Source: Pelomicrobium methylotrophicum
GTDB taxonomy: Bacteria; Pseudomonadota; Gammaproteobacteria; Burkholderiales; UBA6910
Reading direction: 5' to 3'
DNA length: 64,000 nucleotides
NCBI RefSeq assembly: GCF_008014345.1
Contig: NZ_VPFL01000009.1
Span: forward strand, 47,608 to 111,607
Shown here: positions 37,817-51,951 of the stretch, piece after piece
Numbering within the stretch: position 1 is the first letter of the stretch
Layout: every line of letters starts with the position of its first letter
Program-made: the position numbers and the translations under genes
Notes under the pieces: model-generated
What the model saw: only the letters and a program-made list of their open reading frames with translations
The model's database searches: none
What the model was told of the DNA's origin: nothing

Positions 37817-39013
37817 TCAGAACACGCGCCCCTGCAGGGAAGCTTGCGCCAGCAGGAACGCCGCCGCGTTCCAGGACTGGCCGGTCATTCCCATGGGCTC
37901 GCCCGTCTGGCCGTGGAACCACTCGTTGAACGCCCAACCGCCCACCGCATTGGCCTGGGCGAGCTGCGCGAGCGCCGCCTGCGCCTTGGCCTTCTCCCCC
38001 AGCGCCGCCAGCGTCATGACCCAAAAGCCGCCGACGAAAGGCCAGCATCCGCCGTTATGGTATTGGTGGGCCAGGTTCTGCCGGTGCCGCCTCATGTAGG
38101 CTCGCCAGAGAGGGGAACCCGGCTCGATGGGCGAAAGCGTCACCCGCACCGGCACCGGCCGCTCGATGTCCGCGCAGCGCAAGGCGCGAACGATGGCGCG
38201 GGCGCGGGCTTCGGACGCGAGACCGAGCAGCACCGCCAGGAGGTTCCCGAGCACGTCCCCCTCCTCGCCCCAGAACGAAAAGTTTACGAACGAGAGAAAG
38301 AGGTCACGGTCGCGAGCCTTGCGCCGCACGAAGTGTCCGAGCAGGCGCAGGCGGCGGTATTCCGGCAGATCGCCGGCGAATGGAAAGAACAAGTGATTGA
38401 AGTGGCGATGCGTCTCCCGGCTTCCAGGCAGATGGTAGAGCCGCTTGACGTAGTACCACAAGGCATTCGAATAGAGGACGTAGCCCGAGCGCGGCATCAC
38501 GTCAGCCCAGTCGCTGGCCTCGTTCTGCGACACGAGCCCCAGCTTCGGATGCTCCTGGCATCGCAGCCAGTTGAGCCCCCGCGCGATCGTGTCGGCGAAC
38601 GCCCGCTCGAAGGCGACATCGCCCGTCAGGCGCACGTACTGGTGGGCCGCGATCAGCCACCACAGGGTCGCGTCGATGCAGCCCACGTACCAGAAGTCAA
38701 CCTCCCGCTCCCGCGGGCGGACGAACTTGGGAATCTGCCCGTTGTCCGCTTGGTGACGCGCGAGCGTGGCGAGGCTCAAACGGGCGCCCTCGACCAGCTC
38801 CGCGTCGGCGCTGCGCGCCATGGCCAGCGCGCATATGGCGGCGTCCCGGCCAAACACGGCGTCGTAGCGCTTCTCGCGCGCGCGCCGCGTGGGCGTCGCG
38901 GCGAAAATGCCGTGAGGACTCAAGTTCGCTTTTAGAAGCGCCGTCGCGCGCGCTCCGCACTCCTCGATCAGCGCGCCGTCCGGCCACTGCGATGTTTCCC
39001 CCCGCTTGTCCAT
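37817..39013 (-). CDS. Glycoside hydrolase, (alpha/alpha)6-barrel type (GH100-like or amylo-alpha-1,6-glucosidase-like)
   Basis: This 398-residue soluble protein has the alternating helical pattern of (alpha/alpha)6 glycosidases. Useful stretches are FGRDAAICALAMA (~55), VDFWYVGCIDATLWWLIA (~104) and the C-terminal WAFNEWFHGQTGEPMGMTGQ (~355–374). The last resembles neutral-invertase (GH100) and debranching-type enzymes. I cannot choose between sucrose-type and alpha-glucan substrates, but it is the divergent neighbour of glgB, which favours glucan or trehalose metabolism. ATG 39013 is used; no ribosome site is seen, and TATATT on the minus strand ends 7 bases upstream, so the message may be leaderless. 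Confidence 0.8.
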   Translation of the reverse strand: MDKRGETSQWPDGALIEECGARATALLKANLSPHGIFAATPTRRAREKRYDAVFGRDAAICALAMARSADAELVEGARLSLATLARHQADNGQIPKFVRPREREVDFWYVGCIDATLWWLIAAHQYVRLTGDVAFERAFADTIARGLNWLRCQEHPKLGLVSQNEASDWADVMPRSGYVLYSNALWYYVKRLYHLPGSRETHRHFNHLFFPFAGDLPEYRRLRLLGHFVRRKARDRDLFLSFVNFSFWGEEGDVLGNLLAVLLGLASEARARAIVRALRCADIERPVPVRVTLSPIEPGSPLWRAYMRRHRQNLAHQYHNGGCWPFVGGFWVMTLAALGEKAKAQAALAQLAQANAVGGWAFNEWFHGQTGEPMGMTGQSWNAAAFLLAQASLQGRVF

Positions 39014-39031
39014 GCGCGCGAATATACACGG

Positions 39032-39060
39032 TTGGCCCCGCAGATGCGCTGTGCTATATT
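39032..39060 (+). promoter_or_regulatory. Candidate sigma-70 promoter of the glgB operon
   Basis: TTGGCC (39032–39037), a 17-base spacer and TATATT (39055–39060) preceded by TGC (an extended −10) form a good promoter on the plus strand. The resulting leader is about 170 bases and contains a hairpin with 7-bp stem (AGCGCGC at 39098–39104 with GCGCGCT at 39117–39123). It lies in the region divergent with the glycoside hydrolase gene. Confidence 0.55.
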
Positions 39061-39237
39061 CATTACCAAGTGCTTCGAAATAGAACGCCACTCTTTCAGC
39101 GCGCTTCTCCCTGCAGGCGCGCTCGTCAGTCGCCCTGAACGGTTGAGCCACGCCGGGCAGCCGAAGACTTCGGTTCCCGGGCCGAGCCCGCTCGGAGTCT
39201 CGCATCCGCCCGGCCTGGAGAAAGCATTGCCCTGGCC

Positions 39238-41163
39238 ATGAATTTGACCGCTGAACACGACGTCTGCGCTCGCGTGCTCACGGAGCACGACATTTATCTC
39301 TTCAGAGAAGGCAGTCACGCCCGCCTGTACGAGAAGATGGGCTGCCACCTGGTCAGCGAAGGCGGGGTGGAAGGTGCGCGTTTCGCCGTGTGGGCGCCCA
39401 ACGCGCGCAGCGTTGCGGTGATCGGGGACTTCAACAGCTGGGACCCCGGTGCCCATCCGCTCCACGCCCGCGACGACGGTTCGGGCATCTGGGAAGGCTT
39501 CGTGCCCCATGTGCGCCAGGGGCAGGCGTACAAGTATCGAATCCACTCCAATTTCCACGACCACCAAGCCGACAAAGGCGATCCGTTCGCTTTCTACTGG
39601 GAGGTGCCGCCGCAGACCGCCTCCCGCGCTTGGCGCCTGGACTACCAATGGCACGACCACGAGTGGATGGCGAGCCGCCGCACCCGCAACGCCTTGGAGG
39701 CGCCCATCTCCATCTACGAGGTGCACCTGGGCTCCTGGCGCCGCGTGCCGGAGGACGGCTACCGATCCCTTCATTACCGGGAAATCGCGGTGCCCTTGGC
39801 GGAGTATGCCCGCAGCATGGGCTTCACCCATGTGGAGCTGCTGCCCGTCACCGAGCACCCCTTCTTCGGCTCCTGGGGCTACCAGGTGACGGGGTACTTT
39901 GCACCCACCGCCCGCTACGGCACGCCCCAGGACTTCATGTACCTGGTGGACACGCTGCACCAGCACGGGATCGGCGTTATTCTCGATTGGGTCCCCTCCC
40001 ACTTCCCCGGCGACGGCCACGGGCTCGCCTATTTCGACGGCACCCACCTCTACGAACACGCCGATCCGAAACAGGGCTTTCACCCGGAGTGGGGAAGCTA
40101 TATCTTCAACTACGGACGCCACGAGGTGCGCGCCTTTCTTCTTTCGAGCGCCTTGTTCTGGCTGGACAAGTACCACATCGACGGGCTGCGGGTGGACGCG
40201 GTCGCATCCATGCTGTACCTGGATTACGGGCGCGCCGAGGGTGAATGGGTGCCCAACATCTATGGCGGAAAGGAGAACTTGGACGCGATCCTGTTCCTAC
40301 GCAAACTCAACGAGCTGGTGTACCAGGCGTATCCCGACGTGCAGACCATCGCTGAGGAATCCACCTCCTGGCCGATGGTGTCACGCCCTACCCACCTGGG
40401 TGGTCTCGGCTTCGGCATGAAGTGGAACATGGGCTGGATGCATGACACGCTGGACTATATGCGCCAGGACCCCATCCACCGCAAGTACCATCACGACCGG
40501 CTCACCTTCAGCATCTGGTACGCCTTCTACGAAAACTTCGTCCTGCCCCTTTCCCACGACGAGGTGGTGTACGGCAAGGGGTCACTCCTCAGCAAGATGC
40601 CGGGCGATTCCTGGCAGCAGTTTGCGAATCTCCGGCTGCTCTATGGCTACATGTGGGCGCACCCGGGCAAGAAGCTGCTTTTCATGGGCGGTGAATTCGG
40701 CCAGCGGCGCGAGTGGCAGCACGACGAGAGCCTGGAGTGGCACGTGTTGCAGTATGCTGAGCACGGAGGAATCAAGCAGTGGGTGGCGGACCTGAACCAT
40801 TTCTACCTCCGCGAACCCGCCCTGCACGAGGTGGACTTCCAGGACCACGGCTTCGAATGGGTGGACTGCCACGACACCCAGAACAGCACGCTTTCATTCC
40901 TGCGCAAGTCGCGCGACGGCAGGAGCACGGTGCTCGTGGTATGCAACTTCACGCCAGTCATGCGCCAGAACTACCTCGTCGGGGTGCCTTACGGCGGCTT
41001 CTGGCGCGAAGTGCTCAACTCGGACGCCCTTTTCTACGGCGGCAGCGGCGCCGGCAACTTGGGCGGCGTGGAAGCGGCCCCCGTGCCCGCCCACGGGCGC
41101 TTCCACTCGCTGACGCTCACGCTTCCCCCGCTCGCCGTCCTCTACTTCAAGCACGAGGGCTAA
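39238..41163 (+). CDS. glgB: 1,4-alpha-glucan branching enzyme
   Basis: This 641-residue GH13 enzyme adds alpha-1,6 branches to glucan. It has an N-terminal carbohydrate-binding domain ([20 protein letters not shown]), a beta-barrel with nucleophile Asp in [15 protein letters not shown] (~320), acid Glu in TIAEESTSW (~373) and Asp in [14 protein letters not shown]-terminal beta domain completes it. It lacks the extra N1 module of longer E. coli-type GlgB. It is first in a rightward cluster; glgE starts 4 bases after its stop, so GlgB probably branches the linear chains made by GlgE. Confidence 0.97.
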   Translation: MNLTAEHDVCARVLTEHDIYLFREGSHARLYEKMGCHLVSEGGVEGARFAVWAPNARSVAVIGDFNSWDPGAHPLHARDDGSGIWEGFVPHVRQGQAYKYRIHSNFHDHQADKGDPFAFYWEVPPQTASRAWRLDYQWHDHEWMASRRTRNALEAPISIYEVHLGSWRRVPEDGYRSLHYREIAVPLAEYARSMGFTHVELLPVTEHPFFGSWGYQVTGYFAPTARYGTPQDFMYLVDTLHQHGIGVILDWVPSHFPGDGHGLAYFDGTHLYEHADPKQGFHPEWGSYIFNYGRHEVRAFLLSSALFWLDKYHIDGLRVDAVASMLYLDYGRAEGEWVPNIYGGKENLDAILFLRKLNELVYQAYPDVQTIAEESTSWPMVSRPTHLGGLGFGMKWNMGWMHDTLDYMRQDPIHRKYHHDRLTFSIWYAFYENFVLPLSHDEVVYGKGSLLSKMPGDSWQQFANLRLLYGYMWAHPGKKLLFMGGEFGQRREWQHDESLEWHVLQYAEHGGIKQWVADLNHFYLREPALHEVDFQDHGFEWVDCHDTQNSTLSFLRKSRDGRSTVLVVCNFTPVMRQNYLVGVPYGGFWREVLNSDALFYGGSGAGNLGGVEAAPVPAHGRFHSLTLTLPPLAVLYFKHEG

Positions 41164-41167
41164 AAGC

Positions 41168-43186
41168 ATGGACGCCCCGCGGACCGCGCCCGCGAAGTCA
41201 CCCGTCCCCGCCCGGGACGGGCGCGTGCGCGCGGCGATCGAAAACGTCCGGCCGGAAGTGGACTGCGGCCGTTTCCCCATCAAGCGCGTGATCGGCGAGC
41301 AGGTCGTGGTCGAGGCCGATGCGTTCGCCGACGGCCACGACGCCCTAATGTGCATGCTGCGCTACCGCCACGAGGACGAACACGAATGGCGCGAAGTGCC
41401 CATGAGACCTCTGGGAAACGACCGCTGGCGCGCGAGTTTTCCGGTGGAGTCCCTCGGCCGCTACCGCTACACGGTGGTGGCCTGGGTAGACCCCTTCCTT
41501 TCATGGCGTCACGATTTCACCCGCCGCGTCGAGGCCGAGGATATCCTGCTCGCCGCCCGGGTGGGCGCGCAGCTGATCGAGGAAGCCGCCGGCCGGGCGC
41601 CGGCGCTGGACGCGGACGCCTTACGTCGGTGGGCCGAGCGCCTCGCGGGTGCGCGCGACGCCGCCGAAGCCCGGCGGATCGGCCTCGACGAGGCGCTTTC
41701 GGCAGTAGCGCTGCGCTACCCCGACCGGCGTTCAGCCGCCACCTATGGGCGCGAGCTGGAAGTGGTGGTGGACCGGCTGCGGGCGCGTTTCTCCACCTGG
41801 TACGAGCTGTTCCCCCGTTCCACGAGCCCCGAGCCGGGCCGTCACGGCACTTTTCGAGACGTGGAAGCGTGGCTGCCCTACCTTGCGCGGATGGGTTTCG
41901 ACGTGCTCTACCTGCCGCCCATCCATCCCATTGGGCGGGTACGGCGCAAGGGCAAGAACAACGCTTTGGTGGCCGCCCCCGACGACGTGGGCAGCCCCTG
42001 GGCCATTGGCGCGGCGGAAGGCGGCCACAAAGCGGTGCACCCGCAGCTCGGCACGCTCGCTGATTTCCGTCGCTTGGTGCAGAGAGCGAAGGATCACGGC
42101 ATCGAGTTGGCGCTGGACATCGCGTTCCAGTGCGCGCCGGACCATCCGTACGTCAAAGAGCACCCCGAGTGGTTCCGCTGGCGCCCGGACGGCACGGTGC
42201 AGTACGCGGAGAACCCGCCCAAGAAGTACGAAGACATCTACCCATTCCACTTCGAATGCGACGCTTGGGCTGCCCTGTGGAGGGAGTTGAAAAGCGTGTT
42301 CGAATTCTGGATCGATCAGGGAGTTAGGATCTTCCGCGTGGACAACCCCCACACCAAGCCGTTTCCGTTCTGGGAGTGGATCATCGGAGAGCTGAAGAAA
42401 GCGCACCCTGACCTGATCTTCCTCTCGGAGGCGTTCACCCGCCCCAAGGTCATGCACCGACTGGCGAAGCTCGGCTTCACCCAGTCCTACACCTATTTCG
42501 CCTGGCGCAATACCAAGCAGGAGCTGATCGACTACTTCACCGAGCTCGCCCAAGGCGATGGACGCGAGTACTACCGGCCCAACGTTTGGCCCAACACGCC
42601 CGACATCCTCACCGAGTTCCTGCAGTTTGGCGGTCGACCGGCGTTCTGCTGCCGGCTGCTGCTGGCGGCCACGCTGTGCGCCAGCTACGGCATCTACGGG
42701 CCGGCCTTCGAGCTGCAGGAGCACGAGCCGCGGGAGCCGGGCTCCGAAGAGTACAAGGACTCCGAGAAGTACCAGCTCCGCCATTGGGACCTGGACCGGC
42801 CCGACAGCCTGCGGGACCTGATCGCCCGGGTAAACGCGATCCGGCGCGAAAATCCGGCGCTGCAGGCAGACTGGAGCCTCACTTTCCTGCCGGTCGACAA
42901 TAACCAGCTCATCGCCTATATGAAAACGACCGAGGACCAGTCCAACACCGTGGTCACGGTCGTCAACCTGGATCCTCACCATACCCAGGCCGGCTGGGTG
43001 GAACTGGACCTGGAAGCCCTCGGCGTCGACGCCCGCTCGCCGTACCAGATGCACGAGCTTCTTTCCGGCGCCCGGTATCTGTGGCATGGGCCGCGCAACT
43101 TCGTGCAGCTTGCCCCCGGCATGGGTCACGTGTTCCGCCTGCGCCGGCGTGTGCGCACCGAGCGCGACTTCGATTACTTCATGTAA
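41168..43186 (+). CDS. glgE: Alpha-1,4-glucan:maltose-1-phosphate maltosyltransferase
   Basis: This 672-residue GH13 enzyme extends alpha-glucan by maltosyl units taken from maltose-1-phosphate. The N-terminal beta domain ([15 protein letters not shown] nearby) and the barrel with [18 protein letters not shown] match GlgE. The nucleophile Asp in [11 protein letters not shown] is at residue 392 and the acid Glu in LSEAFTRPK at 421, spaced as in characterised GlgE proteins. It is packed 4 bases after glgB and 14 bases before the gene for its donor-making enzyme, the fused TreS–maltokinase. Confidence 0.97.
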   Translation: MDAPRTAPAKSPVPARDGRVRAAIENVRPEVDCGRFPIKRVIGEQVVVEADAFADGHDALMCMLRYRHEDEHEWREVPMRPLGNDRWRASFPVESLGRYRYTVVAWVDPFLSWRHDFTRRVEAEDILLAARVGAQLIEEAAGRAPALDADALRRWAERLAGARDAAEARRIGLDEALSAVALRYPDRRSAATYGRELEVVVDRLRARFSTWYELFPRSTSPEPGRHGTFRDVEAWLPYLARMGFDVLYLPPIHPIGRVRRKGKNNALVAAPDDVGSPWAIGAAEGGHKAVHPQLGTLADFRRLVQRAKDHGIELALDIAFQCAPDHPYVKEHPEWFRWRPDGTVQYAENPPKKYEDIYPFHFECDAWAALWRELKSVFEFWIDQGVRIFRVDNPHTKPFPFWEWIIGELKKAHPDLIFLSEAFTRPKVMHRLAKLGFTQSYTYFAWRNTKQELIDYFTELAQGDGREYYRPNVWPNTPDILTEFLQFGGRPAFCCRLLLAATLCASYGIYGPAFELQEHEPREPGSEEYKDSEKYQLRHWDLDRPDSLRDLIARVNAIRRENPALQADWSLTFLPVDNNQLIAYMKTTEDQSNTVVTVVNLDPHHTQAGWVELDLEALGVDARSPYQMHELLSGARYLWHGPRNFVQLAPGMGHVFRLRRRVRTERDFDYFM

Positions 43187-43200
43187 AGGGACTGCTGACC

Positions 43201-46566
<3,366 letters not shown>

Positions 46567-46570
46567 CCCC

Positions 46571-47800
46571 ATGGCAGGGCAGAAGATCCTGGCGATGGTG
46601 ATGGCGGGGGGCGAAGGCACCCGCCTCTATCCCCTCACCGCGGAGCGGTCCAAGCCGGCCGTGCCCTTCGGCGGCCGGTATCGCATCGTCGATTTCGTGC
46701 TCTCCAACCTCATCAACTCGGAAATCCATTCGATCTACGTGCTGGTGCAGTACAAGTCCCAGTCCCTGATCGAGCACATTCATCGGGGTTGGGTGCTCTC
46801 GCCCATCATTCCGGGCCAGTTCATCTCCATCGTGCCGCCCCAGATGCGGGAGGGTCCCGAGTGGTTCCTGGGCACGGCGGACGCCGTCTACCAGAACCTC
46901 AACCTGATCGAGCCCCACGCCCCCGACCTGGTGGCGGTGTTCGGGGCGGACCACGTCTACCGCATGGACGTGCGGCAAATGGTGCGCTTCCACCTGGAGC
47001 GGGAAGCCGACGTGACGGTGGCCGCCCTGCCGGTGCCGATCAAAGAAGCCACTGCCTTCGGCATCATCAATGCGAACAGGAGTGGCCGTATCGTAGGTTT
47101 CGTGGAGAAACCGCAAGTGCCACCGCCCATGCCGTCGGACCCGACGCGCGCTTTCGCGTCCATGGGCAACTACCTGTTCAACACCCAGGTGCTGATCGAA
47201 GCGCTCCACGAAGCTCACCGGCTGGGCGAGAAGGATTTCGGCAAAGACGTGATCCCGCGCCTGATCGCCACCCACCGGGTGTACGCTTACGATTTCTCCA
47301 AGAACAGCGTGCCCGGCGTGCGGCCCTACGAGGAGCCGGCCTACTGGCGCGACGTGGGCACCATCGACGCCTACTACGCCGCCCATCAGGACACCCTCGG
47401 GGCGGAACCCCGCTTCAACCTGTTCAATCCCCGCTGGCCTGTGTGTTCGAGCGGATACCAGGGTCCGGTGGCCGCCATCGTGCGCGGCACCTTGGAGAAC
47501 AGCGATGTGGGCGCGGGTTCCTTGATTAAGGATGCGGTCGTGAAGAACTCGGTGCTGCGTCGAGAGGTTCTGCTGGAAGAGGGAGTGGTCGTGGAAGACT
47601 CCATCATCATGGATTACAGCATCGTGCGTGCCGGCGCCAAGCTCAAGCGGGTGATCGTGGACCGCTACAACGTGATCGAAGCCGGTGAGCGCATCGGATA
47701 CGACCTGGAGGCAGACCGCAAACGGTTCTACGTCACGGACTCAGGCATCGTCGTAATCCCCAAAGGAGCCCACCGTGCTGACGTGCGCCGGTATTATTGA
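46571..47800 (+). CDS. glgC: Glucose-1-phosphate adenylyltransferase (ADP-glucose pyrophosphorylase)
   Basis: This 409-residue enzyme makes ADP-glucose from glucose-1-phosphate and ATP. It has the nucleotide-binding [47 protein letters not shown] and [12 protein letters not shown], and a left-handed beta-helix C-terminus with an [17 protein letters not shown] repeat pattern. It starts 4 bases after treS. The acceptor enzyme (GlgA or GlgM) is not in the window, so ADP-glucose must be used by a product encoded elsewhere. Confidence 0.97.
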   Translation: MAGQKILAMVMAGGEGTRLYPLTAERSKPAVPFGGRYRIVDFVLSNLINSEIHSIYVLVQYKSQSLIEHIHRGWVLSPIIPGQFISIVPPQMREGPEWFLGTADAVYQNLNLIEPHAPDLVAVFGADHVYRMDVRQMVRFHLEREADVTVAALPVPIKEATAFGIINANRSGRIVGFVEKPQVPPPMPSDPTRAFASMGNYLFNTQVLIEALHEAHRLGEKDFGKDVIPRLIATHRVYAYDFSKNSVPGVRPYEEPAYWRDVGTIDAYYAAHQDTLGAEPRFNLFNPRWPVCSSGYQGPVAAIVRGTLENSDVGAGSLIKDAVVKNSVLRREVLLEEGVVVEDSIIMDYSIVRAGAKLKRVIVDRYNVIEAGERIGYDLEADRKRFYVTDSGIVVIPKGAHRADVRRYY

Positions 47801-47983
47801 CCGCCTGGCTGACCATGGAGGACATGGAAGCTGCGGAGCAGAGATTCCTTCAGCGCGAAGGGCGCAAAGAAACCGAATCATTCCTCCTAGGCGTCCTGGG
47901 CGTCCTTCGTGGACTGAGAAGCCCGTTCTCCCTCTGCGTCCCTGAGGGCGATCTTCAACGGCCAACCACGACCCTGACCGGAG
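47801..47983. other. Gap between glgC and glgX with degenerate repeat-like sequence
   Basis: These 183 bases interrupt an otherwise tightly packed operon. They contain GAAGGGCGCAAAGAAACC-like and GGCGTCCTGGGCGTCCTTCG-like words reminiscent of short dispersed intergenic repeats. A 64-codon frame (47797–47991) exists but has no protein character. No terminator is evident. Confidence 0.35.
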
Positions 47984-50119
47984 ATGAGTAAACCCATCAC
48001 TGCCGTCTGGCCCGGCCGCCCGCACCCGCGCGGCGCCACGTGGGACGGGGAAGGTGTCAATTTCGCGCTCTTCTCCGAGAACGCGGAGAAGGTGGAGCTC
48101 GCCATCTTCGACGAGAAGGGCCGGCGCGAGATCCAGCGCATCGAGCTCAAGGAACACACCGACCAGGTCTGGCATTGCTATCTTCCGGAGGCGCGGCCCG
48201 GCCTGCTCTACGGCTACCGGGTCTACGGCCCCTACAAGCCTGAAGCGGGCCATCGATTCAACCCTCACAAGCTGCTGCTGGATCCCTACGCGAAAAGCAT
48301 CGTCGGCAGCGTCAACTGGAGCGACGCCCACTTCGGCTATCGCATCGGCCACGAGCGGGAGGACCTGTCGTTCGACCGGCGGGACAGCGCACCGGGCATG
48401 CCCAAGTGCCGGGTGGTCGACACCGCGTTCACCTGGGGCGAGGACCGACGCCCGAACATTCCCTGGCACGAGACCGTCATCTACGAGCTGCACGTCAGAG
48501 GCTTCACCCTCCGGCACCCGGAGGTGCCGCCCGGCTTAAGGGGCACCTACGCCGGGCTCGCCACGACGCCCGTGATCGACTACCTCAAGCGACTCGGGGT
48601 CACCACCGTGGAGCTGATGCCAGTGCACACTTTCGTGGACGATCGCCATCTGGTGGAGAAGGGCTTGCGCAACTACTGGGGTTACAACTCCATCGGCTAC
48701 TTCGCCCCCGACAATCGTTATTCCGCCACCGGCCAGGTTTCCGAGTTCAAGACCATGGTAAAAGCGCTGCACTCGGCCGGCATCGAGGTGATCCTGGACG
48801 TCGTCTACAACCACACCGCCGAGGGCAACCACTTAGGGCCAACGCTGGCTTTCCGCGGCATCGATAACGCGGCCTACTACCGGCTGGTGCCCGACAACCC
48901 CCGCTACTACATGGACTACACCGGCTGCGGCAACACCCTCAACATGCAGCACCCGCGGGTGCTGCAGCTGATCATGGACAGCCTGCGCTACTGGGTCACC
49001 GAGATGCACGTGGACGGCTTCCGCTTCGACCTGGCCTCCGCGCTTGCCCGGGAGCTTCACGAAGTGGATCGGTTGGGCGCCTTCTTCGACATCATTCGGC
49101 AGGACCCGGTGCTGTCGCAGGTGAAGCTCATCGCCGAGCCGTGGGACTTGGGCGAAGGCGGCTATCAGGTAGGCAACTTCCCGGTTGGCTGGACCGAGTG
49201 GAACGACAAGTACCGGGATACCATGCGCGCCTACTGGAAGGGCGACGGGGGCTTGATCGGCGAGTTTGCCCGGCGGCTCACGGGCTCGAGCGACCTGTAC
49301 GGCAAGAGCGGGCGCCGGCCCCACGCCAGCATCAATTACGTGACCGCCCACGACGGCTTCACCCTGCATGACCTGGTCACGTACAACGAGAAGCACAACG
49401 AGGCCAACCTGGAGGGCAACCGGGACGGCCACAACCACAACCTCTCGTGGAACTGCGGCGTCGAAGGCGAGACCGACGACCCGGCGATCAATGCCTTGCG
49501 GGCGCGCCAGAAGCGCAACCTGCTCGCCACCCTGCTTCTCTCCCAAGGAGTGCCCATGCTGCTTGCCGGCGACGAGATCTGCCGTACCCAGCGCGGGAAC
49601 AACAACGCCTATTGTCAGGACAACGAGATTTCCTGGATCGACTGGCATCTCACCGAGCCGAAACAGAAGCTGCTCGCCTTCGTCCAGCGGCTGGTGGCCC
49701 TGCGGCGTGAACACCCCGTGTTCCGCCGGCGGCACTTTTTCCAGGGACGGCCCATCCACGGCACCGGGGTCAAGGACATCCTCTGGCTCAACCCCGACGG
49801 CCGCGAAATGACTGAAGAGGAGTGGAACCAGCATCACGCCCGCTGCCTGGGTGTGTACCTTGCCGGCGAGGGTCTTACCGAAACCGACGAGCGGGGCCGC
49901 CCCATTACCGACGCCAATTTCCTGGTGCTGTTCAACGCCCACCACGAGGAGATCCCCTTCACCCTGCCCCGGCTCGCCGGGGGCTCCCGGTGGCTCTCGG
50001 TCCTAGACACGGCCTACGAGGAGGGCCTCGCATGGGACGGGGTGTACATGGCGGGAACTCCCTATCCTCTGCAGGGCCGCTCCCTCGCCTTGTTGCAGCA
50101 ACAGACAGTGTCCCCATGA
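47984..50119 (+). CDS. glgX: Glycogen debranching enzyme (isoamylase type)
   Basis: This 711-residue GH13 enzyme hydrolyses alpha-1,6 branches. It has an N-terminal domain with [20 protein letters not shown], the barrel with [17 protein letters not shown] and [16 protein letters not shown], nucleophile Asp in [16 protein letters not shown] at ~349 and Glu in [18 protein letters not shown] at ~385. [19 protein letters not shown] follows. It supplies debranched glucan to TreY/TreZ. Its stop overlaps the treZ start by four bases (ATGA). Confidence 0.96.
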   Translation: MSKPITAVWPGRPHPRGATWDGEGVNFALFSENAEKVELAIFDEKGRREIQRIELKEHTDQVWHCYLPEARPGLLYGYRVYGPYKPEAGHRFNPHKLLLDPYAKSIVGSVNWSDAHFGYRIGHEREDLSFDRRDSAPGMPKCRVVDTAFTWGEDRRPNIPWHETVIYELHVRGFTLRHPEVPPGLRGTYAGLATTPVIDYLKRLGVTTVELMPVHTFVDDRHLVEKGLRNYWGYNSIGYFAPDNRYSATGQVSEFKTMVKALHSAGIEVILDVVYNHTAEGNHLGPTLAFRGIDNAAYYRLVPDNPRYYMDYTGCGNTLNMQHPRVLQLIMDSLRYWVTEMHVDGFRFDLASALARELHEVDRLGAFFDIIRQDPVLSQVKLIAEPWDLGEGGYQVGNFPVGWTEWNDKYRDTMRAYWKGDGGLIGEFARRLTGSSDLYGKSGRRPHASINYVTAHDGFTLHDLVTYNEKHNEANLEGNRDGHNHNLSWNCGVEGETDDPAINALRARQKRNLLATLLLSQGVPMLLAGDEICRTQRGNNNAYCQDNEISWIDWHLTEPKQKLLAFVQRLVALRREHPVFRRRHFFQGRPIHGTGVKDILWLNPDGREMTEEEWNQHHARCLGVYLAGEGLTETDERGRPITDANFLVLFNAHHEEIPFTLPRLAGGSRWLSVLDTAYEEGLAWDGVYMAGTPYPLQGRSLALLQQQTVSP

Positions 50120-51951
50120 AGCGCGCGCACCGCATGCCTTTCGGCGCCGAGGTCGGCAGCGACGGCCGCACCCGCTTCCGCCTGTGGGCGCCCTCCGCCC
50201 GCGAGGTGACGCTGGAGCTCGAGTCAACCGGCGAATGCTTGGCCATGGCGCCGGTAGGCGAAGGGTGGTTCGAGCGGGTGGCCGCCGCGCCTGCGGGCAC
50301 CCGCTACCGGCTGCGTATCGACGGCGGACTGGCGGTGCCCGACCCGGCCTCGCGCTTCAACCCAGGCGACGTGCATGGATCGAGCGAGGTCGTGGACCCC
50401 CGGGCCTTCGACTGGCCGGACACCCCCTGGCACGGCCGGCCGTGGGAAGAGGCGGTGATCTACGAGCTGCACGTCGGCACTTTTTCTCCCGAAGGCACTT
50501 TCGCTGGCGTGGAGGCGCGGCTCGACTACCTTGCCGGGCTGGGCGTGACCGCCGTGGAGCTCATGCCGGTGGCCGATTTTCCTGGACGCCGCAACTGGGG
50601 TTATGACGGCGTCCTGCCCTTCGCCCCCGACGCCACCTACGGCCGCCCGGAGGACTTAAAGCGCCTCATCGCAGCCGCCCATGCGCGCAACCTCATGGTG
50701 TTCCTGGACGTGGTGTACAACCACTTCGGACCGGAAGGGAACTACTTGCACCTGTACGCCAAGCCCTTCTTCACCGAGCGCCACCAGACGCCCTGGGGTG
50801 CCGCCATCCATTTCGACGGCGAGGGCTGCCAGGTCGTGCGCGATTTCTTCATCCACAACGCCCTCTACTGGCTCGAGGAGTTCCACCTGGACGGGCTGCG
50901 GCTGGACGCGGTGCACGCCATCGTTGACGATTCCCGCCCTCACATCCTACAGGCGCTGGCGGAAGCCGTGCGCCGGGGACCCGGCCAGGAGCGCCACGTG
51001 CATTTGATCTTGGAAAACGACCGCAATCAGGCCCGCTACCTCGCGCGCGATTCTGCTGGTCGCTCCCGCTGGTACGACGCCCAATGGAACGACGACGTAC
51101 ACCACGCTTTCCACGTGTTGCTCACCGGAGAGAAGGACGGCTATTACGCCGACTACGCCGACCAGCCTGCGTGGTATCTGGGGCGTTCGCTGACCGAGGG
51201 CTTCGCCTACCAGGGGCAAGCCTCGCCTTACCGCCACCATGCGCCTCGGGGCGAGCCGAGCGCCCACCTGCCCCCGTCCGCCTTCGTGTCGTTCCTCCAG
51301 ACCCATGATCAAGTGGGCAACCGGGCCTACGGCGAGCGCCTCGTGTCCCTTGCCCCCGAGCAAGCGCTGCGGGCTGCAACCGTGGCATGGCTGCTGGCGC
51401 CGTCGCCACCCTTGCTCTTCATGGGCGAAGAGTTCGGCGCAGCCACCCCTTTCCTCTTCTTCTGCGACTTCGGACCGGAGCTGGCCGCGGCAGTCACTCG
51501 GGGACGGCGGCGCGAGTTCGCGCGCTTTGCCCGTTTCGCCGATCCCGAGGCCCAGGCCAAAATCCCCGACCCCAACGCGGAAGAGACGTTCACCCGCAGC
51601 CGCCTCGACTGGGCCTGCCTTGAGCAGCCGCGCCACGCTCGCTGGCTTGCGCTATACCGGCGAGTGCTCGCGCTGCGCCACAGCCACGTCATTCCTCGGC
51701 TCGCTGCCACGGGGGGACACGCGGGAACCTTTGAGGTGCTCGGCGCGAGCGCGCTGAAGGGATGCTGGACCTTGGGCGACGGAAGCCGGCTCCTCCTTTA
51801 CCTCAACCTTGGGCCCGACGCCGTGGCCATCGACGGGCCACCTTCCGGGCGCCTGCTCATCGCGGCGCCCGAGGAGGCGGCCGCCACCCTCTCCGCCGGT
51901 CAGCTTCCTGCGGCCAGCGCTGCCTGGTTCTTGGACGAGGTTCCAGCCTGA
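50116..51951 (+). CDS. treZ: Malto-oligosyltrehalose trehalohydrolase
   Basis: This 611-residue GH13 enzyme cuts trehalose from the end made by TreY. Support: opening [20 protein letters not shown], barrel motif [14 protein letters not shown], Asp in LRLDAVHAI at 264, Glu in [12 protein letters not shown] at 300 and [35 protein letters not shown] is characteristic of TreZ. It starts inside the glgX stop and ends inside the start of the malQ–treY gene (TGATG), so all three are translationally coupled. Confidence 0.96.
   Translation: MKRAHRMPFGAEVGSDGRTRFRLWAPSAREVTLELESTGECLAMAPVGEGWFERVAAAPAGTRYRLRIDGGLAVPDPASRFNPGDVHGSSEVVDPRAFDWPDTPWHGRPWEEAVIYELHVGTFSPEGTFAGVEARLDYLAGLGVTAVELMPVADFPGRRNWGYDGVLPFAPDATYGRPEDLKRLIAAAHARNLMVFLDVVYNHFGPEGNYLHLYAKPFFTERHQTPWGAAIHFDGEGCQVVRDFFIHNALYWLEEFHLDGLRLDAVHAIVDDSRPHILQALAEAVRRGPGQERHVHLILENDRNQARYLARDSAGRSRWYDAQWNDDVHHAFHVLLTGEKDGYYADYADQPAWYLGRSLTEGFAYQGQASPYRHHAPRGEPSAHLPPSAFVSFLQTHDQVGNRAYGERLVSLAPEQALRAATVAWLLAPSPPLLFMGEEFGAATPFLFFCDFGPELAAAVTRGRRREFARFARFADPEAQAKIPDPNAEETFTRSRLDWACLEQPRHARWLALYRRVLALRHSHVIPRLAATGGHAGTFEVLGASALKGCWTLGDGSRLLLYLNLGPDAVAIDGPPSGRLLIAAPEEAAATLSAGQLPAASAAWFLDEVPA

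Noticed and set aside
47797..47991. A 64-codon frame between glgC and glgX
   Set aside because: It overlaps both neighbours, has no membrane or domain pattern and contains repeat-like DNA.
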